Source: Bordetella genomosp. 1 (GTDB lineage Bacteria; Pseudomonadota; Gammaproteobacteria; Burkholderiales; Burkholderiaceae_B). Taken from it: DNA of 64,000 nucleotides. The position numbers and the translations under genes are program-made. Positions 18,578 to 27,356 of the stretch are shown here, in pieces. Each line of letters begins with the position of its first letter. Position 1 is the first letter of the stretch. The DNA lies in the NCBI RefSeq assembly GCF_002261335.1, contig NZ_NEVL01000004.1, positions 372,001 to 436,000 on the forward strand, read 5' to 3'. The notes beneath the pieces were generated by a model. It was not told where the DNA came from, searched no databases, and saw only the letters and a list, made by a program, of their open reading frames with translations.

Positions 18578-19789
18578 ATGGCCCGTACCCGCAGCCAAAC
18601 CCCGCCCCGTCTGAACCGTGATGCCGTGCGCCTGGTCGCCCTGGCGCAGGCCCTGAACCGCTCCGGCAGCCGCGTGGAAGACACGTATTGGGAAACGCAG
18701 TTGGGCATTGCGGTGCCCAAGCTGCTGCGCGCCGGCAACGACGCGCCGCTGGAGGCCGCGCTCGACCATCTCGCGCAGCACGACATCGGCGCCTACGAGG
18801 TGTTGATCGAACAGGCCGAAACGCTGTCCGAGTCGACCCGGATCGAGAAAAACGGCACGCGCTACGACGTGCTGTTGCTGGTGGCGCCGGTCGCCGCCTG
18901 GACGCGCTACACCATCCCGACCGGCCCGATTTCGGCGTCGGCCCAGGAAGCGTTGCTCGCGCAACTGCATGGCCACGTGCTGGCCAGCAACACGCGCGTG
19001 GCGCTGCTGCCGCACCTGGTCAGCATCGACCAGATGCCGCGCACCTTCTCCGAAACCTGGCAGTGGCTGCAACGCCTGGGCTCGCACGCGCTCGGCGCCG
19101 AGACGGCCAAGCCGGCCGTGAACACCGCCATCGAGACCGCCAACATGCTGGCCGACACGCGCTACATGGTGGCCGCGGTGGCCGTGGCCGAAGGCGGCGC
19201 GTTTTTCCGCTGGCAGGAGCTGTTCGAGGAACCGGGCAACAGCCGCGAGGAATGCCTGGCGCAATGGGTCGAGCAGGCCCAGCCCACCTTCGCGTCGCTG
19301 CTGCCGGGCTGCGGCCTCGACCTGCTGCTGCCGGATGCCTATTACGTGAGCAACCGCGAGGCGGACCGCCGCGTGCGTCCGCTGTCGCTGCGCGCCGCGG
19401 TGAGCTGGCTCGAGGGCGCGGTCAACCTGCAGCCCGCGCAGCTGCGCGCCGTGATCGCCGGCTGCGGCGAGGCCCAGGTCGACGAATACCGCATCGGCTT
19501 CACCGCCCGCAACAGCAACGACGTGTTCTATGGCTGCGTCTGGCCCGTCTACGGCCGGGAAGACGAACCGGCGCCCGGCGAGGAAGACGAGGGCGAACCC
19601 GACGCCATGGACCAGATCGCCGCGCTGCTCAAGGAATACGGCGTGAACGACGTGCGCCGCATTCCCGGCATCCTGCCGCCGGAATACTGCGAAGACTGCG
19701 GCGCGCCGCACTTCCCCAATCCGCTGGGCGAGCTGGTGCACGCCGAGCTGCCCGAAGACGCCGAGACGGCGCCCGCCCAGTTCCACTGA
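18578..19789 (+). CDS. DUF2863-type protein of unknown function
   Basis: 403 residues. It looks like the DUF2863 family known from betaproteobacteria; I assign it from overall look and its place, not from a single motif. Visible features are a start rich in Arg/Pro, WETQLGIAVPKLL, a long mixed alpha/beta body with no membrane segment, an acidic linker (EDEPAPGEEDEGEPDAMDQ), and a C-terminal zinc-like pair PPEYCEDCGAPHFPNPLGE. The C-terminal CxxC plus acidic end may bind metal. ATG 18578 has no clear ribosome site. It is 10 bp before earP, so probably in an operand with earP and efp. Role unknown. Confidence 0.65.
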   Translation: MARTRSQTPPRLNRDAVRLVALAQALNRSGSRVEDTYWETQLGIAVPKLLRAGNDAPLEAALDHLAQHDIGAYEVLIEQAETLSESTRIEKNGTRYDVLLLVAPVAAWTRYTIPTGPISASAQEALLAQLHGHVLASNTRVALLPHLVSIDQMPRTFSETWQWLQRLGSHALGAETAKPAVNTAIETANMLADTRYMVAAVAVAEGGAFFRWQELFEEPGNSREECLAQWVEQAQPTFASLLPGCGLDLLLPDAYYVSNREADRRVRPLSLRAAVSWLEGAVNLQPAQLRAVIAGCGEAQVDEYRIGFTARNSNDVFYGCVWPVYGREDEPAPGEEDEGEPDAMDQIAALLKEYGVNDVRRIPGILPPEYCEDCGAPHFPNPLGELVHAELPEDAETAPAQFH

Positions 19790-19799
19790 GGCAGGGCCG

Positions 19800-20906
19800 A
19801 TGCGTGCCGATGTGTTCTGCCGCGTCGTCGACAACTACGGCGACATCGGCGTGTGCTGGCGGCTGGCGCGCCGTCTCGCGCACGGCCGCGGCTGGCAGGT
19901 GCGGCTGTGGGTCGACGACCTGGACGCCTTCGCGCGCATCGAACCCGAGGTGGCGCCCGCTGCCGCGCAGCAGACGGTGCAGCGGATCGAGATCGTGCAC
20001 TGGCGCGATCCCGCCCCGGCGCTCGAGCCGGGCGACGTGGTGATCGAGGCATTCGCCTGCGACCCGCCGCCCGCGTTCATCGCGGCGATGCGCGCCTCCC
20101 ACCCCGCCTGGATCAATCTCGAATACCTGAGCGCCGAAGCCTGGGTCGAGAGCTGCCACGGCCTGCCCTCGCAGCGCGCCGACGGCCTGGTCAAGCACTT
20201 CTTCTTTCCCGGCTTCACCGCCGCCACGGGCGGCCTGATCCGCGAACCCGGCCTGAGCGCCGAGCGCGATGCCTGGCAGGCCGACGCCGGCGCGCAGGAC
20301 GCGTTCCTGACGCGGCTCGGCGTGCCGGGCGCCGCGCTTTCGCGCTGGCGCAACCAGGGCGCGCGCCTGGCCACCCTGTTCTGCTATCCGCAGGCGCCGG
20401 CCGCCGACATGGCGCAGGCGCTGGCGGCGCTGCCGGGCGGGGCCGTGCTGCTGGTGCCGCAGGGCGTGGCGCCGGCGCTCGATGCGGTGGCGCTCGCGGG
20501 CCTGGACATCGTCAGGATCCCGTTCGTGCCGCAGCCCGATTTCGACCGGCTGCTGTGGCTGGCCGACTTCAACATGGTGCGCGGCGAGGACTCGTTCGTG
20601 CGCGCCGCCTGGGCCGGGCGGCCGTTCCTGTGGCAGATCTACGCCCAGGACGACGCGGTGCACCTCACCAAGCTCGATGCGTGGCTGGCGCGCTACGATC
20701 TGCCCGCCCCGGCGCGCGCGCTGATGCGCGCCTGGAACGACGCCGACTTCGCGCAGGGGCCCGCGCTGGCCGCGGCCGCCCTCGGCGCACCGGTCTGGCA
20801 GGCCTGGCAGGCGGCCGCGCGCGCGTGGGAAGAACGGCAGGCGCAGCTCCCCGATTTGGGGGACACACTTGCCGATTTCTGTACGGAATTGAGCAAGACG
20901 CGCTAG
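19800..20906 (+). CDS. earP: EF-P arginine rhamnosyltransferase EarP
   Basis: 368 residues. EarP adds rhamnose from dTDP-L-rhamnose to Arg32 of elongation factor P, inverting the anomeric centre, in the cytoplasm. The two GT-B halves are seen. The N-terminal active-site loop VVDNYGDIGVCWRLAR has Asp11 and Asp15, the spacing of the catalytic aspartates known in EarP. The C-terminal nucleotide-sugar site includes FNMVRGEDSFVRAAWAGRPFLWQIY (Glu263). The target gene efp follows 180 bp downstream and encodes Arg32, so enzyme and substrate match. ATG 19800 follows the DUF2863-type stop by 10 bp. Confidence 0.95.
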   Translation: MRADVFCRVVDNYGDIGVCWRLARRLAHGRGWQVRLWVDDLDAFARIEPEVAPAAAQQTVQRIEIVHWRDPAPALEPGDVVIEAFACDPPPAFIAAMRASHPAWINLEYLSAEAWVESCHGLPSQRADGLVKHFFFPGFTAATGGLIREPGLSAERDAWQADAGAQDAFLTRLGVPGAALSRWRNQGARLATLFCYPQAPAADMAQALAALPGGAVLLVPQGVAPALDAVALAGLDIVRIPFVPQPDFDRLLWLADFNMVRGEDSFVRAAWAGRPFLWQIYAQDDAVHLTKLDAWLARYDLPAPARALMRAWNDADFAQGPALAAAALGAPVWQAWQAAARAWEERQAQLPDLGDTLADFCTELSKTR

Positions 20907-21085
20907 AATAGCGAGTTATCTGTTGCGTCCATGACGGGGTTTTTCGCCCGGCATCGCCGGTGCAGCAGACTCACTGACAGCCTCCCGGGGCACGCAACGG
21001 TGTACGGACAGCCCCCCCCCGGGCGGCCGAACCGACTGCGCGCTAGCACGGCGAGTGCGCCATATCACCCCCGGAGTTTTAATCG

Positions 21086-21643
21086 ATGAAAACCGCTCAG
21101 GAATTGCGAGTCGGCAACGTGGTCATGGTCGGCAAGGATCCGCTCGTGGTCCAGAAGACCGAATACAACAAGTCCGGCCGTAACGCCGCCGTCGTCAAGC
21201 TGAAGTTCAAGAACCTGCTGACGGGTTCGGCCAGCGAAGCCGTGTACAAGGCCGACGAAAAGTTCGACGTGGTCCTGCTCGAGCGCAAGGAATGCACCTA
21301 CTCGTACTTCGGCGATCCGATGTACGTGTTCATGGACGATGAGTACAACCAGTACGAAATCGAAGCCGAGAGCATGGGCGACGCCCTGAACTACCTCGAG
21401 GAAGCGATGCCGGTTGAAGTGGTGTTCTACGACGGCCGCGCCATCTCGGTCGAACTGCCCACCATCCTGGTCCGCGAAATCACCTACACCGAGCCGGCCG
21501 TCCGTGGCGACACCTCGGGCAAGGTGCTCAAGCCCGCCAAGATCAACACCGGCTACGAGCTCAACGTGCCGCTGTTCTGCGCCATCGGCGACAAGATCGA
21601 AATCGACACCCGCACCAACGAATACCGCAGCCGCGTCAACTGA
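21086..21643 (+). CDS. efp: translation elongation factor P
   Basis: 185 residues, three-domain EF-P (KOW-like, OB, C-terminal OB). It enters the ribosomal E site and relieves stalling at polyproline stretches. The modification loop reads [11 protein letters not shown] with Arg at position 32 rather than Lys34-type, which marks the EarP/rhamnose branch and fits the neighbouring earP. Start ATG 21086 is preceded by CCCCGGAGTTTTAATCG. The 179-bp gap before it likely has its own promoter (TAGAAT at 20904-20909 is a possible -10). A strong terminator follows. Confidence 0.98.
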   Translation: MKTAQELRVGNVVMVGKDPLVVQKTEYNKSGRNAAVVKLKFKNLLTGSASEAVYKADEKFDVVLLERKECTYSYFGDPMYVFMDDEYNQYEIEAESMGDALNYLEEAMPVEVVFYDGRAISVELPTILVREITYTEPAVRGDTSGKVLKPAKINTGYELNVPLFCAIGDKIEIDTRTNEYRSRVN

Positions 21644-21671
21644 CCGGCCGCCGCATTCGCGGGCATCGAAA

Positions 21672-21704
21672 GCCCGCCCTGCCTCACGGCAGGGCGGGCT
21701 TTTT
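21672..21704 (+). terminator. rho-independent terminator of efp
   Basis: GCCCGCCCTGCC (21672-21683) pairs perfectly with GGCAGGGCGGGC (21688-21699) around a TCAC loop, followed by TTTTTCTTT. Confidence 0.94.
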
Positions 21705-21757
21705 CTTTGGGGTTGCGGTGCGGGAGGCGGCCGAAACGAAGCTGCGCCGGCGCAGGC

Positions 21758-22204
21758 TTACTGCAACTGCTCGTCGTCGAGAAAGGCCGGCACGCTCATG
21801 ACGGCGATGCCGTCTTCGGCCAGCTCGGCACGCTCTTCGGGCGTGGCGGTGCCGCGGATCGGACGGTCATCGGCGTCGCCCTCGTGGATGCGGCGCGCCT
21901 CGGCCGCGAATCGCGTGCCCACGTTTTCGGTGTTGCGCACCAGCTCGCGCACCTGGCGCAGCACCTCGGCCTGCAGGCGTGCGAGATCGGGCGGGGTGCC
22001 GGCCGGCGCCGGCTGCGCGGGCGCGCGCAGGTGCGCCACGTTGAGCCGCGGCGCCGAGAGGCGCTTGACGACCGTGTGCGAGCCGCACACGGGGCACTCG
22101 ACGAGGCCGCGCGCCCGCTGGCTGTCGTAATCGTCATGCGAGCCGAACCAGCCTTCGAACAGATGGCCGTGGTCGCATTCGAGGTCAAAAACTTTCAGAG
22201 CCAT
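21758..22204 (-). CDS. DUF1178-family protein
   Basis: 148 residues. The start MALKVFDLECDHGHLFEGWF and the CxxC in GLVECPVCGSHTVVKRLSAP are the standard DUF1178 look: a small zinc-ribbon-like N-terminus and a helical, charged C-terminus (RQVRELVRNTENVGTRFAAE, ARRIHEGDADDRPIRGTATPEE). Function is unknown; the cysteine/histidine set suggests metal binding. ATG at 22204 follows a purine-rich CTGAAAG-type region and is the only start fitting the family. Confidence 0.85.
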   Translation of the reverse strand: MALKVFDLECDHGHLFEGWFGSHDDYDSQRARGLVECPVCGSHTVVKRLSAPRLNVAHLRAPAQPAPAGTPPDLARLQAEVLRQVRELVRNTENVGTRFAAEARRIHEGDADDRPIRGTATPEERAELAEDGIAVMSVPAFLDDEQLQ

Positions 22205-22319
22205 GATGGATGGGCGCCGTGCCTGGGCGCCGGCTTGCGCGCAGGCCGGTGGCCGCGCTGCCCGCCGGGAGGCGGGCCGGGAAGGAACGGCGGCGCCGGA
22301 TGCACCGCCTGCCCCGATA

Positions 22320-23024
22320 TTACTTCGCGCGGCGGCTCTGCGTGCCGGACAGACGCGACTGTTCGGCCTGGAGCGCATCGATCTGGCGCTGCAAGGCGCG
22401 CAGTTGCTCACGCACGTCCTTGTTCTGGTCGGTCAGCGCCTGGGCTTCCTGGCGTGCCTGGGCCTGGCGTTCGGCCACGACCTGTTCCTGCTGCTGGCGC
22501 AGTTGGCGGTCGGCCTGCAGCGCGGCCAGCTCGGCATTGCGGGCGGCGAGCTGTGCCTCGGCCTGGTTGTAGTCGGCCTGCATGCGGATGCGGCGGATGT
22601 CGACCTCGGCCAGGTCGGCCGAGCGGGCGACGAAGCTGCGATAGACGGCCTCGGCCTGTTGCGACGACTTGGTCTTGTAGACCTGCCAGAAGTCCTTCTG
22701 CTGGAACAGGGCGACGTAATAGGTGAGCTCGTCGGGGCGGAACAGCAGGCTGGCGCCGTAGTTGCCGTTGTAGCTGGTGCGCAGCTCGGACACCTGGCGG
22801 CTCTGGATCAGGCCCTGCAGCTCGGTCGAGGTGGACGAGGCGCGCGGCGCGGGGGCCGGCGCGGGAGCGGCCGCGGGCGCCGGTGGCGTGACCGGCGCAT
22901 CGGCGGCGGCCTTGTTTTCCACCTGCTGTACCGCCGGGCGGTCAGCCTGCGTCTGGGTGCTCGCGCAACCCGCCAGTCCGGTCAGGGCCAAACCCGCGAG
23001 AAACAGGCGCATGCCAGCACCCAT
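22320..23024 (-). CDS. DUF2968-type lipoprotein with a long coiled coil
   Basis: About 234 residues. A lipoprotein signal (MRLFLAGLALTGLAGC) is followed by a Pro/Ala linker, a short folded segment (STELQGLIQSRQVSELRTSYNGNYGASLLFRPDELTYYVALFQQKDFWQVYKT), and a long Gln/Glu/Arg-rich coiled coil to the end. This matches DUF2968 proteins of Burkholderiales; function unknown, probably periplasmic. Start is uncertain: ATG 23012 begins the signal directly, ATG 23024 has GTGGAAATCC upstream, and GTG 23039 has a good AGGGGTAGGGGAT site. The mature protein is the same in all cases. Confidence 0.72.
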   Translation of the reverse strand: MGAGMRLFLAGLALTGLAGCASTQTQADRPAVQQVENKAAADAPVTPPAPAAAPAPAPAPRASSTSTELQGLIQSRQVSELRTSYNGNYGASLLFRPDELTYYVALFQQKDFWQVYKTKSSQQAEAVYRSFVARSADLAEVDIRRIRMQADYNQAEAQLAARNAELAALQADRQLRQQQEQVVAERQAQARQEAQALTDQNKDVREQLRALQRQIDALQAEQSRLSGTQSRRAK

Positions 23025-23157
23025 GTGATGGATTTCCACGTTTATATCCCCTACCCCTAGGCAGCAAGTTTTGAACTATAGCAACAGATTGCGAATTATC
23101 GCATCCCTTGGACACGGCTACGCCCGGGTTATTCCGGATTCTCATTTTGCCCATGCG

Positions 23158-24558
23158 TCAAAAATCCGCGATACCGTCCGCGGGCTCGGTCTGGGCCTCG
23201 CCCAGGCGCAGTTTGCGCATTTTCTCCCACAGCACCTTGCGGCTGATGCCGAGTGCATGCGCCGTATCCTGGCGACGCCAGCCATTGGCCTCGAGCGCGG
23301 CCAGCACGCGCTCGCGCTCGGCGCGTTCGGCCGGGCTGAAGGCGACCGGCGCCGGGCTGGGCTCGACCGGCGAAGGCGGCGCGGCGGGCGGCATCTGGCG
23401 CGCGTGCCGTTCGATCACCTGCTCCAGGCGCGCCGGATCCCAGCGGCCCAGCTGGCGCCGGATGATGGCGACGCGTTCGGCCAGGTTGGAGAGCTCGCGC
23501 ACATTGCCGGCGAACTGCATCTGCTCGACGCGCTGGAGCAGCCACAGCGGGATCTCGTCGTGCTCGGACACGCCCTGGCGCAGCAGCAGCGCCTGGAAGA
23601 TGGCGCGCTTCTCCGCCGCGCCGCGCTCCTCCAGGCTCGGGATGCGCAGCTCGATCACCGCGAGCCGGTAATACAGATCGGCGCGGAAGTCGCCCTCGGC
23701 CACCAGCGCACGCAGGTCCTTGTTGGTGGCGGCCACCAGCCGGAAGGTCACCGGAATCTCGGTCGAGGAGCCGAGCCGCGTCACGCTGCTCTGCTCTAGC
23801 ACGCGCAGCAGCTTGACCTGCTGATAGAGCGGCAGGTCGCCGATTTCGTCGAGGAACAGCGTGCCGCCGTGGGCCTGCTCGAAATAGCCTTTGTGCGCGC
23901 CGACCGCGCCGGTGAACGCGCCCTTGGCGTGGCCGAAGAAATGCGCTTCGAACAGGCCCTCCGGAATCGCGCCGCAATTGACGGCGACGAACGGGCCGCC
24001 GGCCCACGCGGCCGCGTCGTGCAGCAGGCGCGCCACGCGCTCCTTGCCCACGCCGGTCTCGCCGTGCACCAGCACGTTGGCGCGGCAATCGGCAAACATG
24101 CGCGCCTCTTCCAGCAGGTCGCGCATCACCGGCGACACGGCCACCAGCGTGGGCGGCGGCGGCGTCTCCGGCTCGGTGGGCTTCTGCGCTACGCCGGCCA
24201 CACGGAACAGCAGGCGCCGCAGTTCGGCGCCGGTGAAGGCCAGCGGCAGGGTGTAGGAATACTCGGGCGCGTAGAAACGCGGATCGTGGTTGCGCTCCTC
24301 GCCCGCCACCCAGATCACGGGGATGCCCTGCGAGGTGAGCCAGTCGAAGCCGCCGAAGCGCGCGTCGCCCATCAGCGTGACCGACACCAGCGCGACGGCC
24401 GGCCGCGCGCGGTCGCGGTCTTCAAAGCCGACGCCGGCCTCGGCCCGCACCACGGTCGCGTCGTAGCCCGCCAGCGCGCGCTCGGCGCGCGCGGCGATGT
24501 CGGCCGTTCCCTCCCAGACATAGAGGTCCAGGCCATCGTTGAGCAGGGCTTCGCTCAT
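23158..24558 (-). CDS. sigma-54-dependent activator, last gene of the Tad cluster
   Basis: 466 residues. The AAA+ domain (about 140-370) has Walker A GETGVGKE, the sigma-54 contact loop GAFTGA, Walker [14 protein letters not shown] and the R-finger region [10 protein letters not shown]; the C-terminus is a Fis-type HTH ([29 protein letters not shown]). The first 125 residues look like a response-regulator receiver (strand [10 protein letters not shown], later VIWVAGEE), but the phosphate-accepting Asp is not seen, so this is a pseudo-receiver. It lies 15 bp after tadG on the same strand, so it is probably co-transcribed and may control the pilus operon. I could not find a convincing -24/-12 promoter upstream of flp. 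Confidence 0.9.
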   Translation of the reverse strand: MSEALLNDGLDLYVWEGTADIAARAERALAGYDATVVRAEAGVGFEDRDRARPAVALVSVTLMGDARFGGFDWLTSQGIPVIWVAGEERNHDPRFYAPEYSYTLPLAFTGAELRRLLFRVAGVAQKPTEPETPPPPTLVAVSPVMRDLLEEARMFADCRANVLVHGETGVGKERVARLLHDAAAWAGGPFVAVNCGAIPEGLFEAHFFGHAKGAFTGAVGAHKGYFEQAHGGTLFLDEIGDLPLYQQVKLLRVLEQSSVTRLGSSTEIPVTFRLVAATNKDLRALVAEGDFRADLYYRLAVIELRIPSLEERGAAEKRAIFQALLLRQGVSEHDEIPLWLLQRVEQMQFAGNVRELSNLAERVAIIRRQLGRWDPARLEQVIERHARQMPPAAPPSPVEPSPAPVAFSPAERAERERVLAALEANGWRRQDTAHALGISRKVLWEKMRKLRLGEAQTEPADGIADF

Positions 24559-24573
24559 GGGCGGCTCCGGGCT

Positions 24574-26805
24574 TCAATAGACAAGCTGTACTCCTGTTCC
24601 ATCGCAATCCATCGACATCAGATGCACGTCGGTCTGGCCGATGCGCAGTCCGATCACGTTTTCGATCAGCGGCTTGAGCAGGGCCGTGCCGATCTGGTCG
24701 AACAACGGCTTGATCAGATCCAGCAGGAATCCCACCAGCCCGAGCACGACATTGGGCGGCCCGCCTGCCGTCGGCGTGGCCGCGAGCGTGTTGGTGATCT
24801 GCGAGACGCAGCCCGCCACCGAACCGCCGATCGGGATGCCGAGCAGGCGGCTGGTGCACTGGTTGGTGGGCAGCAGCGCGCCCACGATATCGCCCAGCGT
24901 GGTGACCACGCTGCTGACGAGGTTCGACACCAGGTTGACCACGTTGCCGAGCAGGCTGCTCACGTTCAGCGACACCAGGCTCGTCAGCAGGTTGGAGGTC
25001 GCGGTCGGCAGGCCGGTGAGGAAGCCGCCCAGGTTGGTGGGCGCGTTCTTGATCTGGTTCAGCGCGGCCTGCGTGCGGTTGCTGCGGCAGGCGAAGCCCG
25101 CGGCGGTCTGCGCCGCCGAGGCGGTATCGGTACAGATCGACGAGGTGTTGTTCCAGAGCTCCTGCGCCATGTTCTGGATCACCTGGTTGCGCGTGCCGCT
25201 GGGCAGCGCCGCCCCCGCCTGCAGCGTGTTGCCGAGCAAGGCCCCGAGCAGCGCATCGGTGAGGTTCTTGATGGTGGTGCCCAGCAGCAGCGGGTTGTCG
25301 GTGGCCGGCACCGACTGGGTCTGGCCCACGTAGAAATCCGCGGCGCCGTTGGCCGGCAGCGCATTGATCACCAGCGGCGGGTCGGGCGTGAGCGATGCCA
25401 GCTCCGCGCCCAGCAGCGCCACGCTCAGCAGCTTTTTGGGCTGGAGGCCCTGCTCGCAGCTGGTGCTGGTGGAGAACGGCCAGTTGGCGGAGGCGCCCGC
25501 GGGCGGCCCGCCGACGCACAGCTTCAGGATCGAGGAGGTCACCGCGATGTTGGCGAGATCGCGGTTCGAGGCGTCGCGCCGCTGGCACAGCTGCGTGAGC
25601 GTGCCGTGCCCGTCGACCACGTCGATCGTGATCGGCAGGTCGATCGACAGCTTGAGCAGGGAGCTCAGCGGCGCCGGCAACGAGGCGGTGGAGACCTGGA
25701 TCGGCGCGTACACCCGCACCTGCGAGGTGTAGGCCGTGGCGCCCACGCCGCCGATCGCGATGGACGGCGGCTCGACCACGCTGAAGCGCGGCGTGACGCT
25801 GACCAGACCGCCCAGGCTGACGTTGGTGCCACCCTGCACCGCATGGCCGCCGGTGCCCACGCCGATCGCCGTCGACAGGACCTGCAGCGCATCGAGCTCC
25901 AGGTTGAGCGCCGAGTTGGCGTCGCCGGACGTGATGTTGGCAAACAGCGAGCCGCTGCGGCCCGGCGTGGTGGAACCCAGCTTGACCTGCAGGTTCGACA
26001 CGCCCAGCTTGGTCTGGATCGCCTGCAACAGGCTGACGTTCGCGGCGACCAGCTCGTTGCGGCCGGCCACCACCACGATGGCGTTGAGCACGTCGCCCAG
26101 CGCGCGCGTGTTGGCGGCCAGCAGCTGGTTGAAGTCGCCGAGCGAAATATTGGCGGGCACGGGTATGCCGAGCGCCTGCAGCAGCCCCGCCGGCGTGATC
26201 TTCACGTTGGCCAGCCCGCTGTCGTAGCCCACCAGCGAGGTGCCGCCCAGGTCGAGCCCGACCTGGCTCAACAGATTGGTGAGCACGCCCGGACGGGCCG
26301 CGATCAGCTTGGTGCCCACCGAGAACGCCGCGACCGGATCGCCGGGGCGCGCGCCGATGGCCTCGACGTTGAGCGTGAGGCCGCTCAGGTAAGGCACGAT
26401 GCCGCCGAAGGGCTTGGACAGGCCGACCCGCACCGCGTTGTAGCGCTCGCCCGAGTTGACGGGCCGCACGTAGCGCGGCGCCAGCGCCGCGTTGGTGTTG
26501 TCCCAGCGGTAGCAATCGGTGGTGACGGTGAGCTGGGTGGCGTTGTTGCCGAGGTTGCTGTTGACGTTGGCGCGCGCGGCCGCCATGGCGGCCGTGCAGT
26601 TCGCCTGCTGGCCCGCGCCCAGCAGTTGCGCCGCCGTGAGCGCGCTCAGGTCGGCGGCCTTCTGCAGCTCGCGCTTCATGTAGAAGAAATAGCCCAGCTG
26701 CGCGCCGCCGAGCAGCACCAGCCCGATCACGATGACGAGCGCGGCCGGCAGCAGGATCGAGCCCTGCTGGCGCCGCGAAGCCTGGCGGAACAGACGTGCG
26801 CGCAT
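24574..26805 (-). CDS. tadG: TadG-like minor pilus component
   Basis: 743 residues. The N-terminus (RRQQGSILLPAALVIVIGLVLLGGAQLGYFFYMKRELQKAADLSAL) is the Tad-locus TadG type: one membrane helix, then the AADxxAL sequence shared with TadE/G pseudopilins. The large periplasmic part is Leu/Asn/Ser-rich with many LLGNVV- and LGGLV-like stretches and a few cysteines. TadG proteins are thought to anchor or modulate the fimbrial machine. It follows the DUF3613 gene by 14 bp and precedes the sigma-54 regulator. Confidence 0.85.
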   Translation of the reverse strand: MRARLFRQASRRQQGSILLPAALVIVIGLVLLGGAQLGYFFYMKRELQKAADLSALTAAQLLGAGQQANCTAAMAAARANVNSNLGNNATQLTVTTDCYRWDNTNAALAPRYVRPVNSGERYNAVRVGLSKPFGGIVPYLSGLTLNVEAIGARPGDPVAAFSVGTKLIAARPGVLTNLLSQVGLDLGGTSLVGYDSGLANVKITPAGLLQALGIPVPANISLGDFNQLLAANTRALGDVLNAIVVVAGRNELVAANVSLLQAIQTKLGVSNLQVKLGSTTPGRSGSLFANITSGDANSALNLELDALQVLSTAIGVGTGGHAVQGGTNVSLGGLVSVTPRFSVVEPPSIAIGGVGATAYTSQVRVYAPIQVSTASLPAPLSSLLKLSIDLPITIDVVDGHGTLTQLCQRRDASNRDLANIAVTSSILKLCVGGPPAGASANWPFSTSTSCEQGLQPKKLLSVALLGAELASLTPDPPLVINALPANGAADFYVGQTQSVPATDNPLLLGTTIKNLTDALLGALLGNTLQAGAALPSGTRNQVIQNMAQELWNNTSSICTDTASAAQTAAGFACRSNRTQAALNQIKNAPTNLGGFLTGLPTATSNLLTSLVSLNVSSLLGNVVNLVSNLVSSVVTTLGDIVGALLPTNQCTSRLLGIPIGGSVAGCVSQITNTLAATPTAGGPPNVVLGLVGFLLDLIKPLFDQIGTALLKPLIENVIGLRIGQTDVHLMSMDCDGTGVQLVY

Positions 26806-26819
26806 GAGCGGCGGGCGGC

Positions 26820-27338
26820 TCAGCCGCCCCCTCCGAGGCCGCCGCCACCGCCGCCGCCCTTGTTGCCGACGCGGTCACCGAACCACTCCGGCAGGGGATG
26901 CTCGAAGCTCTGGATGTAGCGGCGCCATGCGGCGCTGGCCACCGGCCCCTGCAGCGGCTGGCCGGGCCCGGCGCGGCGGCCGTCGGCCTGCGCGGCCATC
27001 AGGGCGCGTGTGGTTTCGCCCCGCGCGTATTCGGGCTCGGCCGCCGCGGCCGCGGCGGCGGGCGGGGGCGGCACGGGTTCGGACGCCACCTGGCGCACCG
27101 CGGGCTGGGCCGACGGCGTGACCGCGGCCGCGGGGGCTGCCGCGGATCCCGCGGCGGGGGGCGGCGGCACCGGCACGGCCTGCGCGGTCTGCGCGGTCTG
27201 CGCGGGCGCCGGCGTGCCGGCCGCGGGCGCGACCTGCGTCAGCGGCACGCGCAACTGCGCCTGCGCGCCCAGCGCCGTGACGGCGCCGGCCAGGCCCAGG
27301 CCGAGCTGGATGGCGATACGTGGGGCATGTGCTTTCAT
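26820..27338 (-). CDS. DUF3613-type secreted protein of the Tad locus
   Basis: 172 residues. Signal peptide MKAHAPRIAIQLGLGLAGAVTALGAQAQ; then a long Ala/Pro-rich linker; then the conserved DUF3613 piece (ARGETTRALMAAQADGRRAG, SAAWRRYIQSFEHPLPEWF); ending in a glycine run. The conserved block is short (about 55 residues). Family proteins lie in Tad clusters of Burkholderiales and their exact role is not known; a periplasmic partner of TadD/TadG is likely. It lies 18 bp after tadD. Confidence 0.82.
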   Translation of the reverse strand: MKAHAPRIAIQLGLGLAGAVTALGAQAQLRVPLTQVAPAAGTPAPAQTAQTAQAVPVPPPPAAGSAAAPAAAVTPSAQPAVRQVASEPVPPPPAAAAAAAEPEYARGETTRALMAAQADGRRAGPGQPLQGPVASAAWRRYIQSFEHPLPEWFGDRVGNKGGGGGGGLGGGG

Positions 27339-27356
27339 CGTGTCCTCCGGCGCCGG

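Noticed and set aside
22260-22277. Hairpin GCCCGCC-GGGA-GGCGGGC after the DUF2968-type gene
   Set aside because: Short, and no T-run on the transcribed strand; common in such GC-rich DNA, so not called a terminator.
23869-26919. About 1000-codon open frame on the plus strand opposite tadG and the sigma-54 gene
   Set aside because: Low-complexity His/Gln/Arg/Gly translation; tadG and the activator with intact motifs occupy the minus strand.
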